Assembly (NCBI RefSeq): GCF_003260125.1
Contig: NZ_QHKO01000006.1
Span: 1 to 64,000 of the forward strand
Source of the DNA: Lujinxingia litoralis
Lineage (GTDB): Bacteria > Myxococcota_A > Bradymonadia > Bradymonadales > Bradymonadaceae
DNA length: 64,000 nt
Reading direction: 5' to 3'
Shown here in pieces: positions 36,678-45,185 of the stretch. Below the pieces are notes generated by a model. It did not search any database and was not told the origin of the DNA. It saw only the letters and a list, made by a program, of their open reading frames with translations. The translations under genes were made by a program, and so were the position numbers. Position 1 is the stretch's first letter; the number at the start of each line of letters is the position of its first letter.

Positions 36678-36693
36678 TGTTTCACGTGAAACG
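36678..36693. other. parS-like centromere site 2
   Basis: TGTTTCACGTGAAACG matches the ParB site at 15 of 16 bases. It lies in the spacer after moaCB, 8.6 kb right of the origin-like region. Confidence 0.88.
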
Positions 36694-36816
36694 CGCCGTT
36701 TTAGAGTCGTAAGTTGTTGTCATTGCATCATAAATGAGCAGATGGCGTCTTCGCCGGGCGCCCGGGCGCCTGGTGTCTCGAAGGCTTCGCGGGCCGGGAG
36801 ACTCGACTCCCGGCCA

Positions 36817-36849
36817 ACCAGGCGGTAAACGCCCTGGTGAACCTTTTTT
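36817..36849 (+). terminator. Terminator or attenuator before kamD
   Basis: ACCAGGCG and CGCCCTGGT pair with one bulged base around a GTAAA loop, followed five bases later by six T. Directly upstream a second hairpin, GGCCGGGAG with CTCCCGGCC (36792-36815), stands side by side with it. It may end the moa operon or control kamD, whose start is 67 bases away. No known riboswitch consensus was recognised. Confidence 0.55.
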
Positions 36850-36916
36850 AAGCGCGCTCGAGCCACTCGCCGGCCGCACCATCCGACCAACCCCTCCAGC
36901 CTCCCGAGTCTCACCT

Positions 36917-38482
36917 ATGAGTTCTAAGCTGAACCTCGATCCCGAGATCATCGACCGCGCTCGCCAGGCCGCCAGCGACATCGCCGACACCATGGACGCC
37001 TTCATCCGGGAGCGCACCACCGTGGCCATGGAGCGCACCACCCTGCGCCTGCTCGGGGTGGACGGCGTCGATCAGGACGATGTGCCCCTGCCCAACGTGG
37101 TCGTCGATCACGCCCTGGAGGCCGGCCTCCTGGAGGAGGGCATCACCCGCCATCTGGCCCGCGCCATCGTCGAGACCGGCCGCGATGCCCAGACCGTCGC
37201 CCGGGCCATCGCCGAGGATGACCTGCGCTTAAGCGAGCTCCCCCTGGTCAGCGAGGAGCGCATCGTGGAGGTCGGCGACGAACTCGCCACCCGGGCCCTG
37301 GCCCGCATCGCCGAGCGCCGCGCCGAACGCGACACCTTTTTAGAGCGCTACGAGCAGCGCGCCGCTCCCCTGCACTACGTGATCGTGGCCACCGGCAACA
37401 TCTACGAAGACGTCGTCCAGGCCCGCACCGCCGCTCGTCAGGGCGCCGACATCATCGCCGTAATCCGCTCCACCGGGCAGAGCCTGCTGGATTACGTGCC
37501 CTACGGCCCCACCACCGAGGGCTTTGGCGGCACCTACGCCACCCAGGCCAACTTCCAGATCATGCGCGAGGCCCTGGATGAGGTCGGCCAGGAGTTGGGC
37601 CGTTACATCCACCTCTGCAATTACTGCAGCGGCCTCTGCATGCCCGAGATCGCCGCGATGGGCGCCCTGGAGCGCCTGGACATGATGCTCAACGATGCCC
37701 TCTACGGCATCCTCTTCCGCGACATCAACCCCCGGCGCACCTTCATCGATCAGTACTTCAGCCGCATGATCAACTCCGCGGCCGGCATCGTCATCAACAC
37801 CGGCGAGGACAACTACCTCACCACCGCCGACGCGGTGGAGGCCGCTCATACCGTGACGGCCAGCCAGTTCATCAACGAGCAATTCGCCCTGCGCAGCGGC
37901 CTGCCCCCCGAACAGATGGGCCTGGGCCACGCCATGGAGATGGACCCCACCATCGAAAACGGCTTCCTCTTTGAGCTGGCCCAGGCGCAGCTCGCCCGCG
38001 AGCTCTTCCCCGGCGCCCCCCTCAAGTACATGCCCCCCACCAAGTACATGACCGGCAACATCTTCCGCGGTCATATCCAGGACGCCCTCTTCAACCTCAT
38101 CGGCTCCTGGACCGGTCAGGGCATCCAGCTCCTGGGCATGATGACCGAGGCCATGCACACCCCGCATATGGGCGACCGCTACCTGGCCCTGGAAAACGCC
38201 CAGTACGTGATGAACAACACCCGCCAGCTCGGCGACGAGATCGAGTTCAAGCAGGGCGGCATCATTCAGAGCCGCGCCCAACAGGTGCTCGCCAGTGCCT
38301 GCCAGCTTCTCGAAGAGGTGCGCGACCAGGGCATGTTCGACACCCTGGCCGCCGGCAAGTTCGCCGACGTCTTCCGCCCGGTCGACGGCGGCAAGGGCAT
38401 GGCCGGCGTGCTCCGCCGCTCCCCGGACTATTACAACCCGGTCGAAGACGGTCTGCGCCGCCGCCTGAACCTCCCCGACTAA
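36917..38482 (+). CDS. kamD: Lysine 5,6-aminomutase alpha subunit (KamD)
   Basis: A 521-residue protein matching KamD, the large subunit of the adenosylcobalamin- and PLP-dependent D-lysine/beta-lysine 5,6-aminomutase. Long conserved stretches include LLGVDGVD, YVIVATGNIYED, SLLDYVPYGPTTEGFGG, HLCNYCSGLCMPEIAAMG, INTGEDNYLTTADAVE and APLKYMPPTKYMTGN. The length equals the clostridial enzyme (about 516). The start at MSSKLNLD matches the family; 61 upstream in-frame residues are unconserved. KamE, which binds B12 and is normally adjacent, is absent here, as are other lysine fermentation genes. Confidence 0.92.
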   Translation: MSSKLNLDPEIIDRARQAASDIADTMDAFIRERTTVAMERTTLRLLGVDGVDQDDVPLPNVVVDHALEAGLLEEGITRHLARAIVETGRDAQTVARAIAEDDLRLSELPLVSEERIVEVGDELATRALARIAERRAERDTFLERYEQRAAPLHYVIVATGNIYEDVVQARTAARQGADIIAVIRSTGQSLLDYVPYGPTTEGFGGTYATQANFQIMREALDEVGQELGRYIHLCNYCSGLCMPEIAAMGALERLDMMLNDALYGILFRDINPRRTFIDQYFSRMINSAAGIVINTGEDNYLTTADAVEAAHTVTASQFINEQFALRSGLPPEQMGLGHAMEMDPTIENGFLFELAQAQLARELFPGAPLKYMPPTKYMTGNIFRGHIQDALFNLIGSWTGQGIQLLGMMTEAMHTPHMGDRYLALENAQYVMNNTRQLGDEIEFKQGGIIQSRAQQVLASACQLLEEVRDQGMFDTLAAGKFADVFRPVDGGKGMAGVLRRSPDYYNPVEDGLRRRLNLPD

Positions 38483-38512
38483 CGCGTCACCTCAGGTCGA
38501 CCGCCCCACGAT

Positions 38513-38545
38513 CGCCCGGATGCTCCCTGCATCCGGGCGTTTTTT
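38513..38545 (+). terminator. Rho-independent terminator of kamD
   Basis: Perfect 10-bp arms CGCCCGGATG and CATCCGGGCG around a seven-base loop, running straight into six T. It lies 30 bases after the kamD stop. Confidence 0.92.
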
Positions 38546-38651
38546 ATGCCCCGGGTCCTCCGGCTGGACGCACCCCCCTCATCAAGGGTATAGAGAGGGC
38601 TCCATTTTATGATTGTTGTACGTATCCGACTTCGTTCGCAGGAGATCTCTG

Positions 38652-39140
38652 ATGAAGATGTTTTCTCGTACTCTGATGGTTGCGCTCACCCTGACCATGA
38701 GCCTGGGCTTCACCACGCCGGCCTTTGCCCAAGACGACGTGAGTGATGGAGACGTGGTTGCCGCCTTCACCACTACCAGTACCACCTGGTCAGCGGTGAT
38801 CACCGTTCCCGTCGGTCTGACCGTTCTGCTGGTCGTGCTCCTGACCCGCTCCTCCTCGGAGCTGGAGACTTATATCCAGGAAAACAACGTCGCTCTGCAG
38901 CACGACCTGCACATGGGCGGCGGTCAGACCACCGCCGAGCTGGCCAGCTTTTTCAACGTGCCCGCCGACCAGCACGCTGAGTTCGCGCAGATGCTCACCG
39001 GCGTCCGTGCCGACCTCATCCCCCTGACCGATATCAACACCCTGAGCTCCGAGCGCGCCGGGGAGTTCGCCTGGGTGATTTACGAATCCATGATGGAGCG
39101 CCCCACCCTGGCCCAGCACCTCCCGCGTCTGGCCGGCTAA
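38652..39140 (+). CDS. Exported membrane-anchored protein, paralogue 1 of 3 (DUF3015-like C-terminus)
   Basis: A 162-residue protein. A signal peptide ending TPAFAQDD is followed by a Thr/Ser-rich stretch (FTTTSTTWSAV), a membrane segment (about 47-65) and a C-terminal domain of about 95 residues. That domain has the pattern YIQENNVALQHDLHMGGGQT-TAELASFFNVP and ends LAQHLPRL. It recalls the end of DUF3015 proteins (loosely: N-x-L-x-x-D-x-A-x-G-x-G, then LA-x-L). AGGAG lies before the ATG. Function unknown. Two paralogues follow in the same direction. Confidence 0.72.
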   Translation: MKMFSRTLMVALTLTMSLGFTTPAFAQDDVSDGDVVAAFTTTSTTWSAVITVPVGLTVLLVVLLTRSSSELETYIQENNVALQHDLHMGGGQTTAELASFFNVPADQHAEFAQMLTGVRADLIPLTDINTLSSERAGEFAWVIYESMMERPTLAQHLPRLAG

Positions 39141-39190
39141 CACGCGCCGATACATCCACTCTCCGGAGTTCGCTCCGGAGGCGGCAAAAA

Positions 39191-39217
39191 ACCGGGCCCT
39201 CGGGCCCGGTTTTTTTG
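39191..39217 (+). terminator. Rho-independent terminator after paralogue 1
   Basis: Arms ACCGGGCCC and GGGCCCGGT are separated by two bases (so the real loop is larger), with eight T on the right and six A on the left; it could work in both directions. The rest of the 300-bp spacer to the next gene shows nothing recognised. Confidence 0.9.
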
Positions 39218-39440
39218 TTCGCATCAAGCAGATGGAAGGCCTCTATCCCCCATGAACGGTGTGCTCGCGCATAAACGATGTGCTCGCGTTTCCGAGGCCT
39301 CGCCAGACGCCGGCAGTGCGTGGCGACTTCCCTGCCGGGCTGGCGGGGCATCGAGAGAATCAGTAGGGTCAGCCGCTGCTAAACATCTTCTTTCATACCG
39401 CCCAACGCTGTTTAACCCTCATGTGCTTCCGAGTCCTGAC

Positions 39441-39965
39441 ATGACGCCGACCTTTCCCTCGATTCGCACCCTCCTCGCCATGCTCCTGGCGAGCACGACC
39501 CTCCTGGTGAGCACCCCGGCCTGGGCCAATGATACCGTCTCTACGGGGGGCCCCTCGGGCGGCGGTTCGTACAACGAGGGCATGGCCATCTTCTACGGGA
39601 TGATCTCCTCGTACACCGGGTTCACGACCACGGTGGCCGGCGGCATCACGCTCACGGTGCTACTTGTGGTCAAGTCGGTGGCCGACGTGGAGCATTACGT
39701 CGGTGAAAACGCCGTGGCGCTTCACCACGACCTGACGATGGGTCAGGGGCCCGCGCTCCGCGATCTGGCGGCGATCTTTGCGGTTCCCCACGACGAAGAG
39801 GCGCGTTTTGCCGGGCTGCTGCGCCAGGAGCGCGAGACGCTGGTGGCGCTGATGAACGCCGACACCTTTGACCGGGCGCGGGCCCAGGCCTTTACCGCGG
39901 TGGTGCTCGACGCCATGGGCAACGACCCGGTGCTTCGGGCCAGCATACCGCAGTTCCGCTCCTGA
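39441..39965 (+). CDS. Exported membrane-anchored protein, paralogue 2 of 3
   Basis: A 174-residue relative of the preceding protein. The signal peptide ends TPAWAND; a Gly/Ser-rich stretch and a membrane segment (TTVAGGITLTVLLVV) follow. The C-terminal domain keeps VGENAVALHHDLTMGQG, LAAIFAVP and the Phe/Leu-rich helix of the others. The start was placed at the signal peptide Met, 63 in-frame residues into the open frame; no strong ribosome site is visible. A terminator separates it from paralogue 1, so each copy may have its own promoter. Confidence 0.68.
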   Translation: MTPTFPSIRTLLAMLLASTTLLVSTPAWANDTVSTGGPSGGGSYNEGMAIFYGMISSYTGFTTTVAGGITLTVLLVVKSVADVEHYVGENAVALHHDLTMGQGPALRDLAAIFAVPHDEEARFAGLLRQERETLVALMNADTFDRARAQAFTAVVLDAMGNDPVLRASIPQFRS

Positions 39966-39969
39966 GCCG

Positions 39970-40010
39970 GCGCCGCGCGGCCGCGCGAGATTCCGGCGGC
40001 CGCGCGGTGC
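39970..40010 (+). terminator. GC-only hairpin after paralogue 2
   Basis: CCGCGCGGCCGC and GCGGCCGCGCGG form a perfect 12-bp stem (15 with a G-U pair) around an 11-base loop, seven bases after the stop. No T-run follows. Confidence 0.5.
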
Positions 40011-40107
40011 GTCTTGCGCATCACCAGCGGCCTCGGTAGCGTCAAAGGCGTTCAACGTCGTCAGTAAAGAGCTCGCCAGGTGCGGCGAGCCAGCAGTGGA
40101 GTGCTTT

Positions 40108-40629
40108 ATGACCGTGAAGGTGTTGTCTTCGATCGCTGCCCCCTCCCTGCCCCGTGTCCGCCGGACGCTGGTCGCCGCGGCGCTGCTCCTGATGGTGCTC
40201 CCCGCCTCAGCCGCCGCGCAGAGCGAGCCGACCAACGGCACACCGCTCTACGACAACATCTTTTCGACTTCGACCTCGACCACCACCACCGCGGTGGTGG
40301 TCGGCGGGGTTGTGCTCACCGTGGCCCTGGTCAGTGACAGCAGCGCGGCGCTGGAGGGTTACCTCGAGCAGAACGCCGCTCTGGTGCAGCACGACCTCTA
40401 TCTGGGAGCGGGCCTGGCCAGTGAGGACCTGGCCCATCTCTTTGGCGTGCCGACCGAGCAGCATGCGACCTTTGCCGCGTTGCTCTTTGAGGAGCGCGAA
40501 CACCTCGGTCCCCTCTGCGACCCGGAGACCCTTTCTCCGGAGCGCGCCCGCGCGTTTGCCTCCCGGGTGCTCGTCGCGATGGCGCATCACCCCACGCTGG
40601 CCCAGCACCTTCCCGCCGCGGAGTCCTGA
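40108..40629 (+). CDS. Exported membrane-anchored protein, paralogue 3 of 3
   Basis: A 173-residue member of the trio. The signal peptide ends ASAAAQSE, then STSTSTTTTAV and a membrane segment (VVVGGVVLTVALV). The C-terminal domain has LEQNAALVQHDLYLGAGLA, LAHLFGVPTEQH and ends HPTLAQHLPAAES, close to paralogue 1 (RPTLAQHLPRLAG). GGAG lies nine bases before the ATG. The conserved Asn/His/Asp/Gly positions suggest a common fold rather than three unrelated genes. Confidence 0.7.
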   Translation: MTVKVLSSIAAPSLPRVRRTLVAAALLLMVLPASAAAQSEPTNGTPLYDNIFSTSTSTTTTAVVVGGVVLTVALVSDSSAALEGYLEQNAALVQHDLYLGAGLASEDLAHLFGVPTEQHATFAALLFEEREHLGPLCDPETLSPERARAFASRVLVAMAHHPTLAQHLPAAES

Positions 40630-40795
40630 GCCTCTGCCCACCCGCTGGCGGCTCCGGCGCAGAATAAGGCACCCGGCTCAGCCCTTGTTCTTGGGGGAGG
40701 TTCCGGGCGAGGAGTGCTTTTCAGTCCGCGCCCCGGGCCCATCTTCTTGAGGAGCCTGCGCTCCAACGCCAACGTCACAGGCCAGGGATCTGCTC

Positions 40796-41245
40796 ATGAG
40801 TTCTTTTATTAAAAACGCCGCCGAAATCGCCGCCTCGCTCAGCGCCGAGGGCGGCAAAAACCTCTGGCGAGAGATCGGCGAAGACGCGCTCAAAAAGGCC
40901 GTCTCGACCTTTGTCGGTGAAGGCGTGAAGGCGGTGGTGGACCTCTGGAAGGCCCGGCAGGTCAAGGAACTGGAGCGCGAGTACAGCGCCCGGGCCCGCG
41001 AAGATCAGGCCGCGGCCTCACCGGCGGTCGAGCCGGGCCCGGTCCCCGCGCCGGCGGCGCCGAAGGTCCCCGAGTCGCCGGAACTCCCCGAGTCGCCGGA
41101 ACTCCCCGAGTCGCCGGAACTCCCCGAGTCGCCGGAAGGGCCTGACAGCCCCGAAACACCCGAAACACCCGAAACACCCGTGATCGAGCGCCCTCCTCAG
41201 GACGAGGAAGCCCCCCGCTCGGAGCGCTTCAAGTTCTCGTCTTAA
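40796..41245 (+). CDS. PESPEL-repeat protein of unknown function
   Basis: A 149-residue soluble protein. The N-terminal 65 residues look helical and amphipathic (LKKAVSTFVGEGVKAVVDLW, then a charged Lys/Glu stretch). The C-terminal half is a disordered Pro/Glu/Ser tail with four PESPE(L/G) repeats and then PET repeats. No signal peptide is visible. Length may vary among strains because the repeats are exact at DNA level. Function unknown. Confidence 0.62.
   Translation: MSSFIKNAAEIAASLSAEGGKNLWREIGEDALKKAVSTFVGEGVKAVVDLWKARQVKELEREYSARAREDQAAASPAVEPGPVPAPAAPKVPESPELPESPELPESPELPESPEGPDSPETPETPETPVIERPPQDEEAPRSERFKFSS
41069..41180 (+). repeat. In-gene 18-bp and 9-bp tandem repeats
   Basis: Three full copies and one partial copy of CCCGAGTCGCCGGAACTC (encoding PESPEL) are followed by about four copies of CC(C)GAAACAC (encoding PET). 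Both periods keep the frame. Near-identical copies point to recent slippage. Confidence 0.85.
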
Positions 41246-41419
41246 GATGAGATTTTCCTTCGCTTCGGCTCGCCGCCGCCTTGCAACCCCCGACAATTAA
41301 AGTAGGTTGACCCGTCCTGACGTGGGTCCTGGCCGCGCAAGTTCTGCGTAGGTATTCGGCGTTCTGTACGTCGCGCGGGGCCGCTGCCAATGGCTCAACT
41401 TTTCGGGAGTAGCACCTTT

Positions 41420-42373
41420 ATGGATCCGATCCTTCTTGCTGTGGGCATGGTCATCGCCGGCCTGGTTCTTCTTTACTTCGGCGCCGAAGGGCTCGTCGGA
41501 GGCGCCAGCTCGCTGGCGCTTCGCCTGGGCATCACCCCGCTGATCGTCGGTCTGACCGTGGTCTCCTTTGGCACCAGTGCCCCGGAGCTCCTGGTGGGGC
41601 TTATCGGCAGCGACGACGTGAACCTGGGCAACGTGGTGGGCTCCAACGTGGCCAACATCGCGCTGATTCTGGGGGTGGCCGCGGCCATCAGCCCGCTGAA
41701 GATCGAGACCCGCGTGGTCACCCACGAGCTGCCGATTATGCTGGCGGCCACCGGCTTCTTCATCGCCCTGGCCTTCGACGGTGAACTCACGCGCCTGGAC
41801 GGTGTGCTCCTCCTGACCGCGATGGCGGCCTACATGGTCTACATGTTTCTGGGCGCGCGCCGCGATATGAAGCGCCTGGAGGCCATCGTCGGTGACGACT
41901 TAAACGACGCCGACGCCAAACAACGCAGCGTGGTGGTCGATACCCTTTTGATGGTCGGGGGCATCGCCGGCCTGGCGCTCGGCGCCAAATGGATGGTCGA
42001 CGGCGCCACCACCATTGCCTCCTCCATGGGCATCTCCGAGCTGGTCATCGCGCTGACGGTGGTCGCCATCGGCACCAGCCTCCCGGAGCTGGCCACCTCG
42101 GTGGTCGCGGCCTTCCGCGGCGAAGCCGACATCTCGGTGGGCAACGTGGTGGGCTCCAACATCTTCAACCTCCTCTTTGTCATGGGCGTGGTCGCCTGCT
42201 TCGGGACCATCGTGGTGGGACCCGACGCGCTCAACATCGACCTGTGGGTGATGGGCGGCATCAGCCTGCTCCTGTGGCCGCTCTTGCGCAGTGGGCACAG
42301 CCTCAAGCGCTGGGAGGGCGTGCTGATGGTGGTGGGGTATCTGGTCTATACCGTGACGATGTTCATGCGCTGA
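41420..42373 (+). CDS. Calcium/sodium antiporter, YrbG/CaCA family
   Basis: A 317-residue inner-membrane exchanger with about ten hydrophobic segments in two inverted halves. The ion-binding alpha repeats are VSFGTSAPELLVGLIG plus NVVGSNVANIALILG, and VAIGTSLPELATSVVAA plus NVVGSNIFNLLFVMG. A charged cytosolic loop (about 145-170) separates them. The ATG after GGGAG is preferred; ten extra in-frame residues upstream are possible. Confidence 0.9.
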   Translation: MDPILLAVGMVIAGLVLLYFGAEGLVGGASSLALRLGITPLIVGLTVVSFGTSAPELLVGLIGSDDVNLGNVVGSNVANIALILGVAAAISPLKIETRVVTHELPIMLAATGFFIALAFDGELTRLDGVLLLTAMAAYMVYMFLGARRDMKRLEAIVGDDLNDADAKQRSVVVDTLLMVGGIAGLALGAKWMVDGATTIASSMGISELVIALTVVAIGTSLPELATSVVAAFRGEADISVGNVVGSNIFNLLFVMGVVACFGTIVVGPDALNIDLWVMGGISLLLWPLLRSGHSLKRWEGVLMVVGYLVYTVTMFMR

Positions 42374-42422
42374 GCGGGCTCGGCGTGGTCTTTTTCTTCT
42401 CCTTTGAGTGGCGTCCTCTCCC

Positions 42423-44096
42423 ATGAACCAGACCTCTTCTCTGCGCATTGCCCTGGCCCAGCTCAACTTCAAGGTCGGCGATCTCGATGGCAACGTCGCC
42501 CGGTTACGCGACGAGATTGAGCGCGCTCGCCAGGGGGGCGCCCAGCTCCTCGTGACCTCGGAGCTGGCGCTGACCGGCTACCCGCCGCGCGACCTTCTCC
42601 AGCGCCCGGACTTCATCGACGCCCAGCTCAAGACCCTCGACGCGCTGGCCCGGCTCACCGACGAGGACTTCGGCCTCATCGTGGGCTACGCCGATCGCAA
42701 CCCCCATCACCAGGGCCGGGAGCTGGTCAACGCGGCGGCCTTCTGCCTGGGGGGACGCGTGCGGCAGCGGGTCTTTAAGCAGCTCCTGCCCGAGTACGAT
42801 GTCTTCGACGAGGCTCGCTATTTTGAGCCCGGTGAGCCCGCGTCGCTGGTGCGCTTTAAGGGGGTGAAGCTGGGGGTGAGCATCTGTGAGGATGCCTGGG
42901 CGCGCCATCAGCACTGGGAGCAGCCCCGCTACGCAAAAGACCCGATCGAGGCGCTGGTCAGCGCCGGGGCGCAGGTGTTGATCAACATCTCGGCCAGCCC
43001 CTTTGCCCGCCAGAAGCGCGCCGCCCGCGAGGCCATGTTCCGCGAGCACGCCGAGCGCCACCGTCGCCCGCTGATCTTTGTGAATCAGGTCGGCGCCACC
43101 GATGAGCTGATCTTCGATGGCAACTCGGTGGTCATCGACGCGCAGGGAGAGATCGCCGCGCGCCTGCCCGGCTTTGCGCAGAGCTGCGAGCTGGTCGAGG
43201 TGAGCGCGCAGGGGGAGGTGACCCCGCATGAATCGGCCGACACCGAGCCCCGCAGCGACATCGCCGAGCTGCGGGCGGCCCTGGTGCTGGGCACCCGCGA
43301 TTACGTGCGCAAATCCGGCTTCAAAAAGGTTCTGCTGGGGCTCTCCGGCGGCATTGACTCGGCGGTGGTCGTCACCCTGGCCGCCGACGCGCTCGGCCCG
43401 GAAAACGTGCACGCCATCGCCATGCCCTCGCGCTTCTCCTCGCGCCATAGCCGCGACGATGCCCGCACCCTCGCCGGGAACCTGGGCATCGAGTTCGATG
43501 AGATCGGCATTGAGCAGCCCTTTGCCGCCTTCCTCGACCAGCTCGGCCCGCACTTCGGCGGCCGGGCCTTCGATGTGACCGAGGAGAACATCCAGGCCCG
43601 GGTGCGCGGGGTGTACCTGATGGCGCTGAGCAACAAGTACGGCAAGCTGGTGCTCTCCTGCGGCAATAAGAGCGAGATGGCCGTGGGCTACTGCACGCTC
43701 TACGGTGATATGTGCGGCGCGCTCTCGGTGATCGGCGACGTGCCCAAGCTCTCGGTCTACGCCCTGGCCCGGGAGTACAACCGCCTGGCGGGCTACGATC
43801 TGATCCCCGCCAACATTTTGGAAAAAGCCCCCTCGGCCGAGCTTCGCCCGGACCAGCGCGACGAAGACAGCCTGCCGCCCTACGAGGTGCTCGACGCCAT
43901 CGTCGACCGCTACGTCGAGGCGCGCCAGAGCATCGACGCGATCATCGACGCCGGCTTTGAGCGCGCCCACGTCGAGCGAGTCATCACGCTGATCCGGCGC
44001 AACGAGTACAAGCGCGGGCAATCCGCGCCGATCCTCCGGGTCACCGCCAAAGCCTTCGGGACGGGCTGGCGCTACCCGCTGAATATCCCCGGGTAG
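42423..44096 (+). CDS. nadE: Glutamine-dependent NAD+ synthetase
   Basis: A 557-residue two-domain enzyme that makes NAD+ from deamido-NAD+. The N-terminal nitrilase-type glutaminase has its Glu in SELALTGYPPRDLL, Lys in RVFKQLLPEYDVFDE and Cys155 in VSICEDAW. The C-terminal synthetase has the PP-loop GLSGGIDSAVV and SGNKSEMAVGYCTLYGD-type ammonia and ATP site residues (CGNKSEMAVGY). An in-frame GTG 15 bases upstream is an alternative start. It follows the antiporter by 49 bases. Confidence 0.94.
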   Translation: MNQTSSLRIALAQLNFKVGDLDGNVARLRDEIERARQGGAQLLVTSELALTGYPPRDLLQRPDFIDAQLKTLDALARLTDEDFGLIVGYADRNPHHQGRELVNAAAFCLGGRVRQRVFKQLLPEYDVFDEARYFEPGEPASLVRFKGVKLGVSICEDAWARHQHWEQPRYAKDPIEALVSAGAQVLINISASPFARQKRAAREAMFREHAERHRRPLIFVNQVGATDELIFDGNSVVIDAQGEIAARLPGFAQSCELVEVSAQGEVTPHESADTEPRSDIAELRAALVLGTRDYVRKSGFKKVLLGLSGGIDSAVVVTLAADALGPENVHAIAMPSRFSSRHSRDDARTLAGNLGIEFDEIGIEQPFAAFLDQLGPHFGGRAFDVTEENIQARVRGVYLMALSNKYGKLVLSCGNKSEMAVGYCTLYGDMCGALSVIGDVPKLSVYALAREYNRLAGYDLIPANILEKAPSAELRPDQRDEDSLPPYEVLDAIVDRYVEARQSIDAIIDAGFERAHVERVITLIRRNEYKRGQSAPILRVTAKAFGTGWRYPLNIPG

Positions 44097-44209
44097 GCGC
44101 CCGGCGAGCCCGGGGCTCAGGGGTGGCGAGGTGGCGAGCCTGGGGGGCGGATGCGATCCGGGGGGTGCTCCCCGGCCCGAAGATGTTTAGTTTTGGGGGC
44201 GTTAGACGC

Positions 44210-44225
44210 GTTTTCACGTGAAACA
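44210..44225. other. parS-like centromere site 3
   Basis: GTTTTCACGTGAAACA matches the ParB site at 14 of 16 bases, and the inner TTTCACGTGAAA is perfect. It ends 18 bases before the start codon of the next gene. Confidence 0.72.
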
Positions 44226-44243
44226 CCCACCTTTGGAGCGCTT

Positions 44244-45011
44244 ATGGAGACCTGGCGTCGCTTCTTAAACCACCTGGCGCCGCGCCAGGACGCCCGGCAG
44301 CCCTTTTACCCGGAGCGCCTGGAGCCGGTGGCCCCGGCCCTGCTCAACACCATGGACGTGCTCAGCGCCGCCTACCTGGGCGGGCGCCTGCTGGTGGCCA
44401 TCGCCCTGCGCGGGGGCACGCGGCAGAAACCCTCCTCGTCGGAGCGCCTCGTAAAGCGCCTGCGCCGCGCCCTGCCCGAGGAGGTGGTGCACCACCTGGA
44501 GGCCGAGGCCGAGCTGATTCTGGAGTGGCTGCACGAGGCCGAGACCCGGCCGGACGCGCCGTCGCCACGCCACCCCGAGATCGATCTGATGCTGGCCGCC
44601 GACGTGGAGAGTCGCCTGGAGCTGGTGCGCCTGGCCCTACGCGAGGGCGCCGATCTCGAACTGGAGCGCTACGATCAGGAGGACCGTCGCTGGCTCCGCC
44701 ACCGGGCCACTCCCCTGGAACTCATCGACGCTCAGGCCGGCGATCTCAAGAGCGCCGTGGTGCTGCGCGACGAGCGTGGCGAGTGCGTGGAGGTCCCCAT
44801 CAAGGCCATCCGCTGGTTGATGCCGGTGAGTCCGCGCCAGGCCTCCTCCCCCGCTCCTCCTCCCGAGCCTCCCCCGGCCGAGGTGTTGAGCTTTCCCTTC
44901 GGGGGCCGCCGCCCTCGCCAGGCCCCCGAGCTTGTGGAGCCGGCCGAGGCCTCGGATTCAACCCCCTCGTCCTCTCCTACCGATGCGCCCCCGAAGGAAC
45001 CGCTCGACTAG
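44244..45011 (+). CDS. Hypothetical protein, possible WYL-like fold
   Basis: A 255-residue soluble protein. Residues 40-110 look helical and charged. Residues about 118-195 (REGADLELERYDQEDRRWL ... VEVPIKAIRWLMPV) have the beta pattern of WYL-type ligand-binding domains, but this is weak. The last 60 residues are Pro/Ser-rich and disordered. GGAG lies before the ATG. Its upstream region contains a parS-like site. Function unknown. Confidence 0.55.
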   Translation: METWRRFLNHLAPRQDARQPFYPERLEPVAPALLNTMDVLSAAYLGGRLLVAIALRGGTRQKPSSSERLVKRLRRALPEEVVHHLEAEAELILEWLHEAETRPDAPSPRHPEIDLMLAADVESRLELVRLALREGADLELERYDQEDRRWLRHRATPLELIDAQAGDLKSAVVLRDERGECVEVPIKAIRWLMPVSPRQASSPAPPPEPPPAEVLSFPFGGRRPRQAPELVEPAEASDSTPSSSPTDAPPKEPLD

Positions 45012-45185
45012 CCCCATCCCCCGCGCTGCCCTACCGGCGCCTGACCAGCGGCGCCTGGTCAGCTGCCCGGGGGGGCATTGCGATCGTGGAAGCTCCTGTG
45101 GGACTATGAAGGCGCCCGGCAAGGCTTTAGCCAAGAAGCCCCGGGCCGGTCGATGCCCTCCCCTGGCACTATCTCTGGAGATCCC

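Noticed and set aside
36694..36916. Cobalamin or lysine riboswitch before kamD
   Set aside because: None of the conserved boxes of either class could be found; only two simple hairpins are visible.
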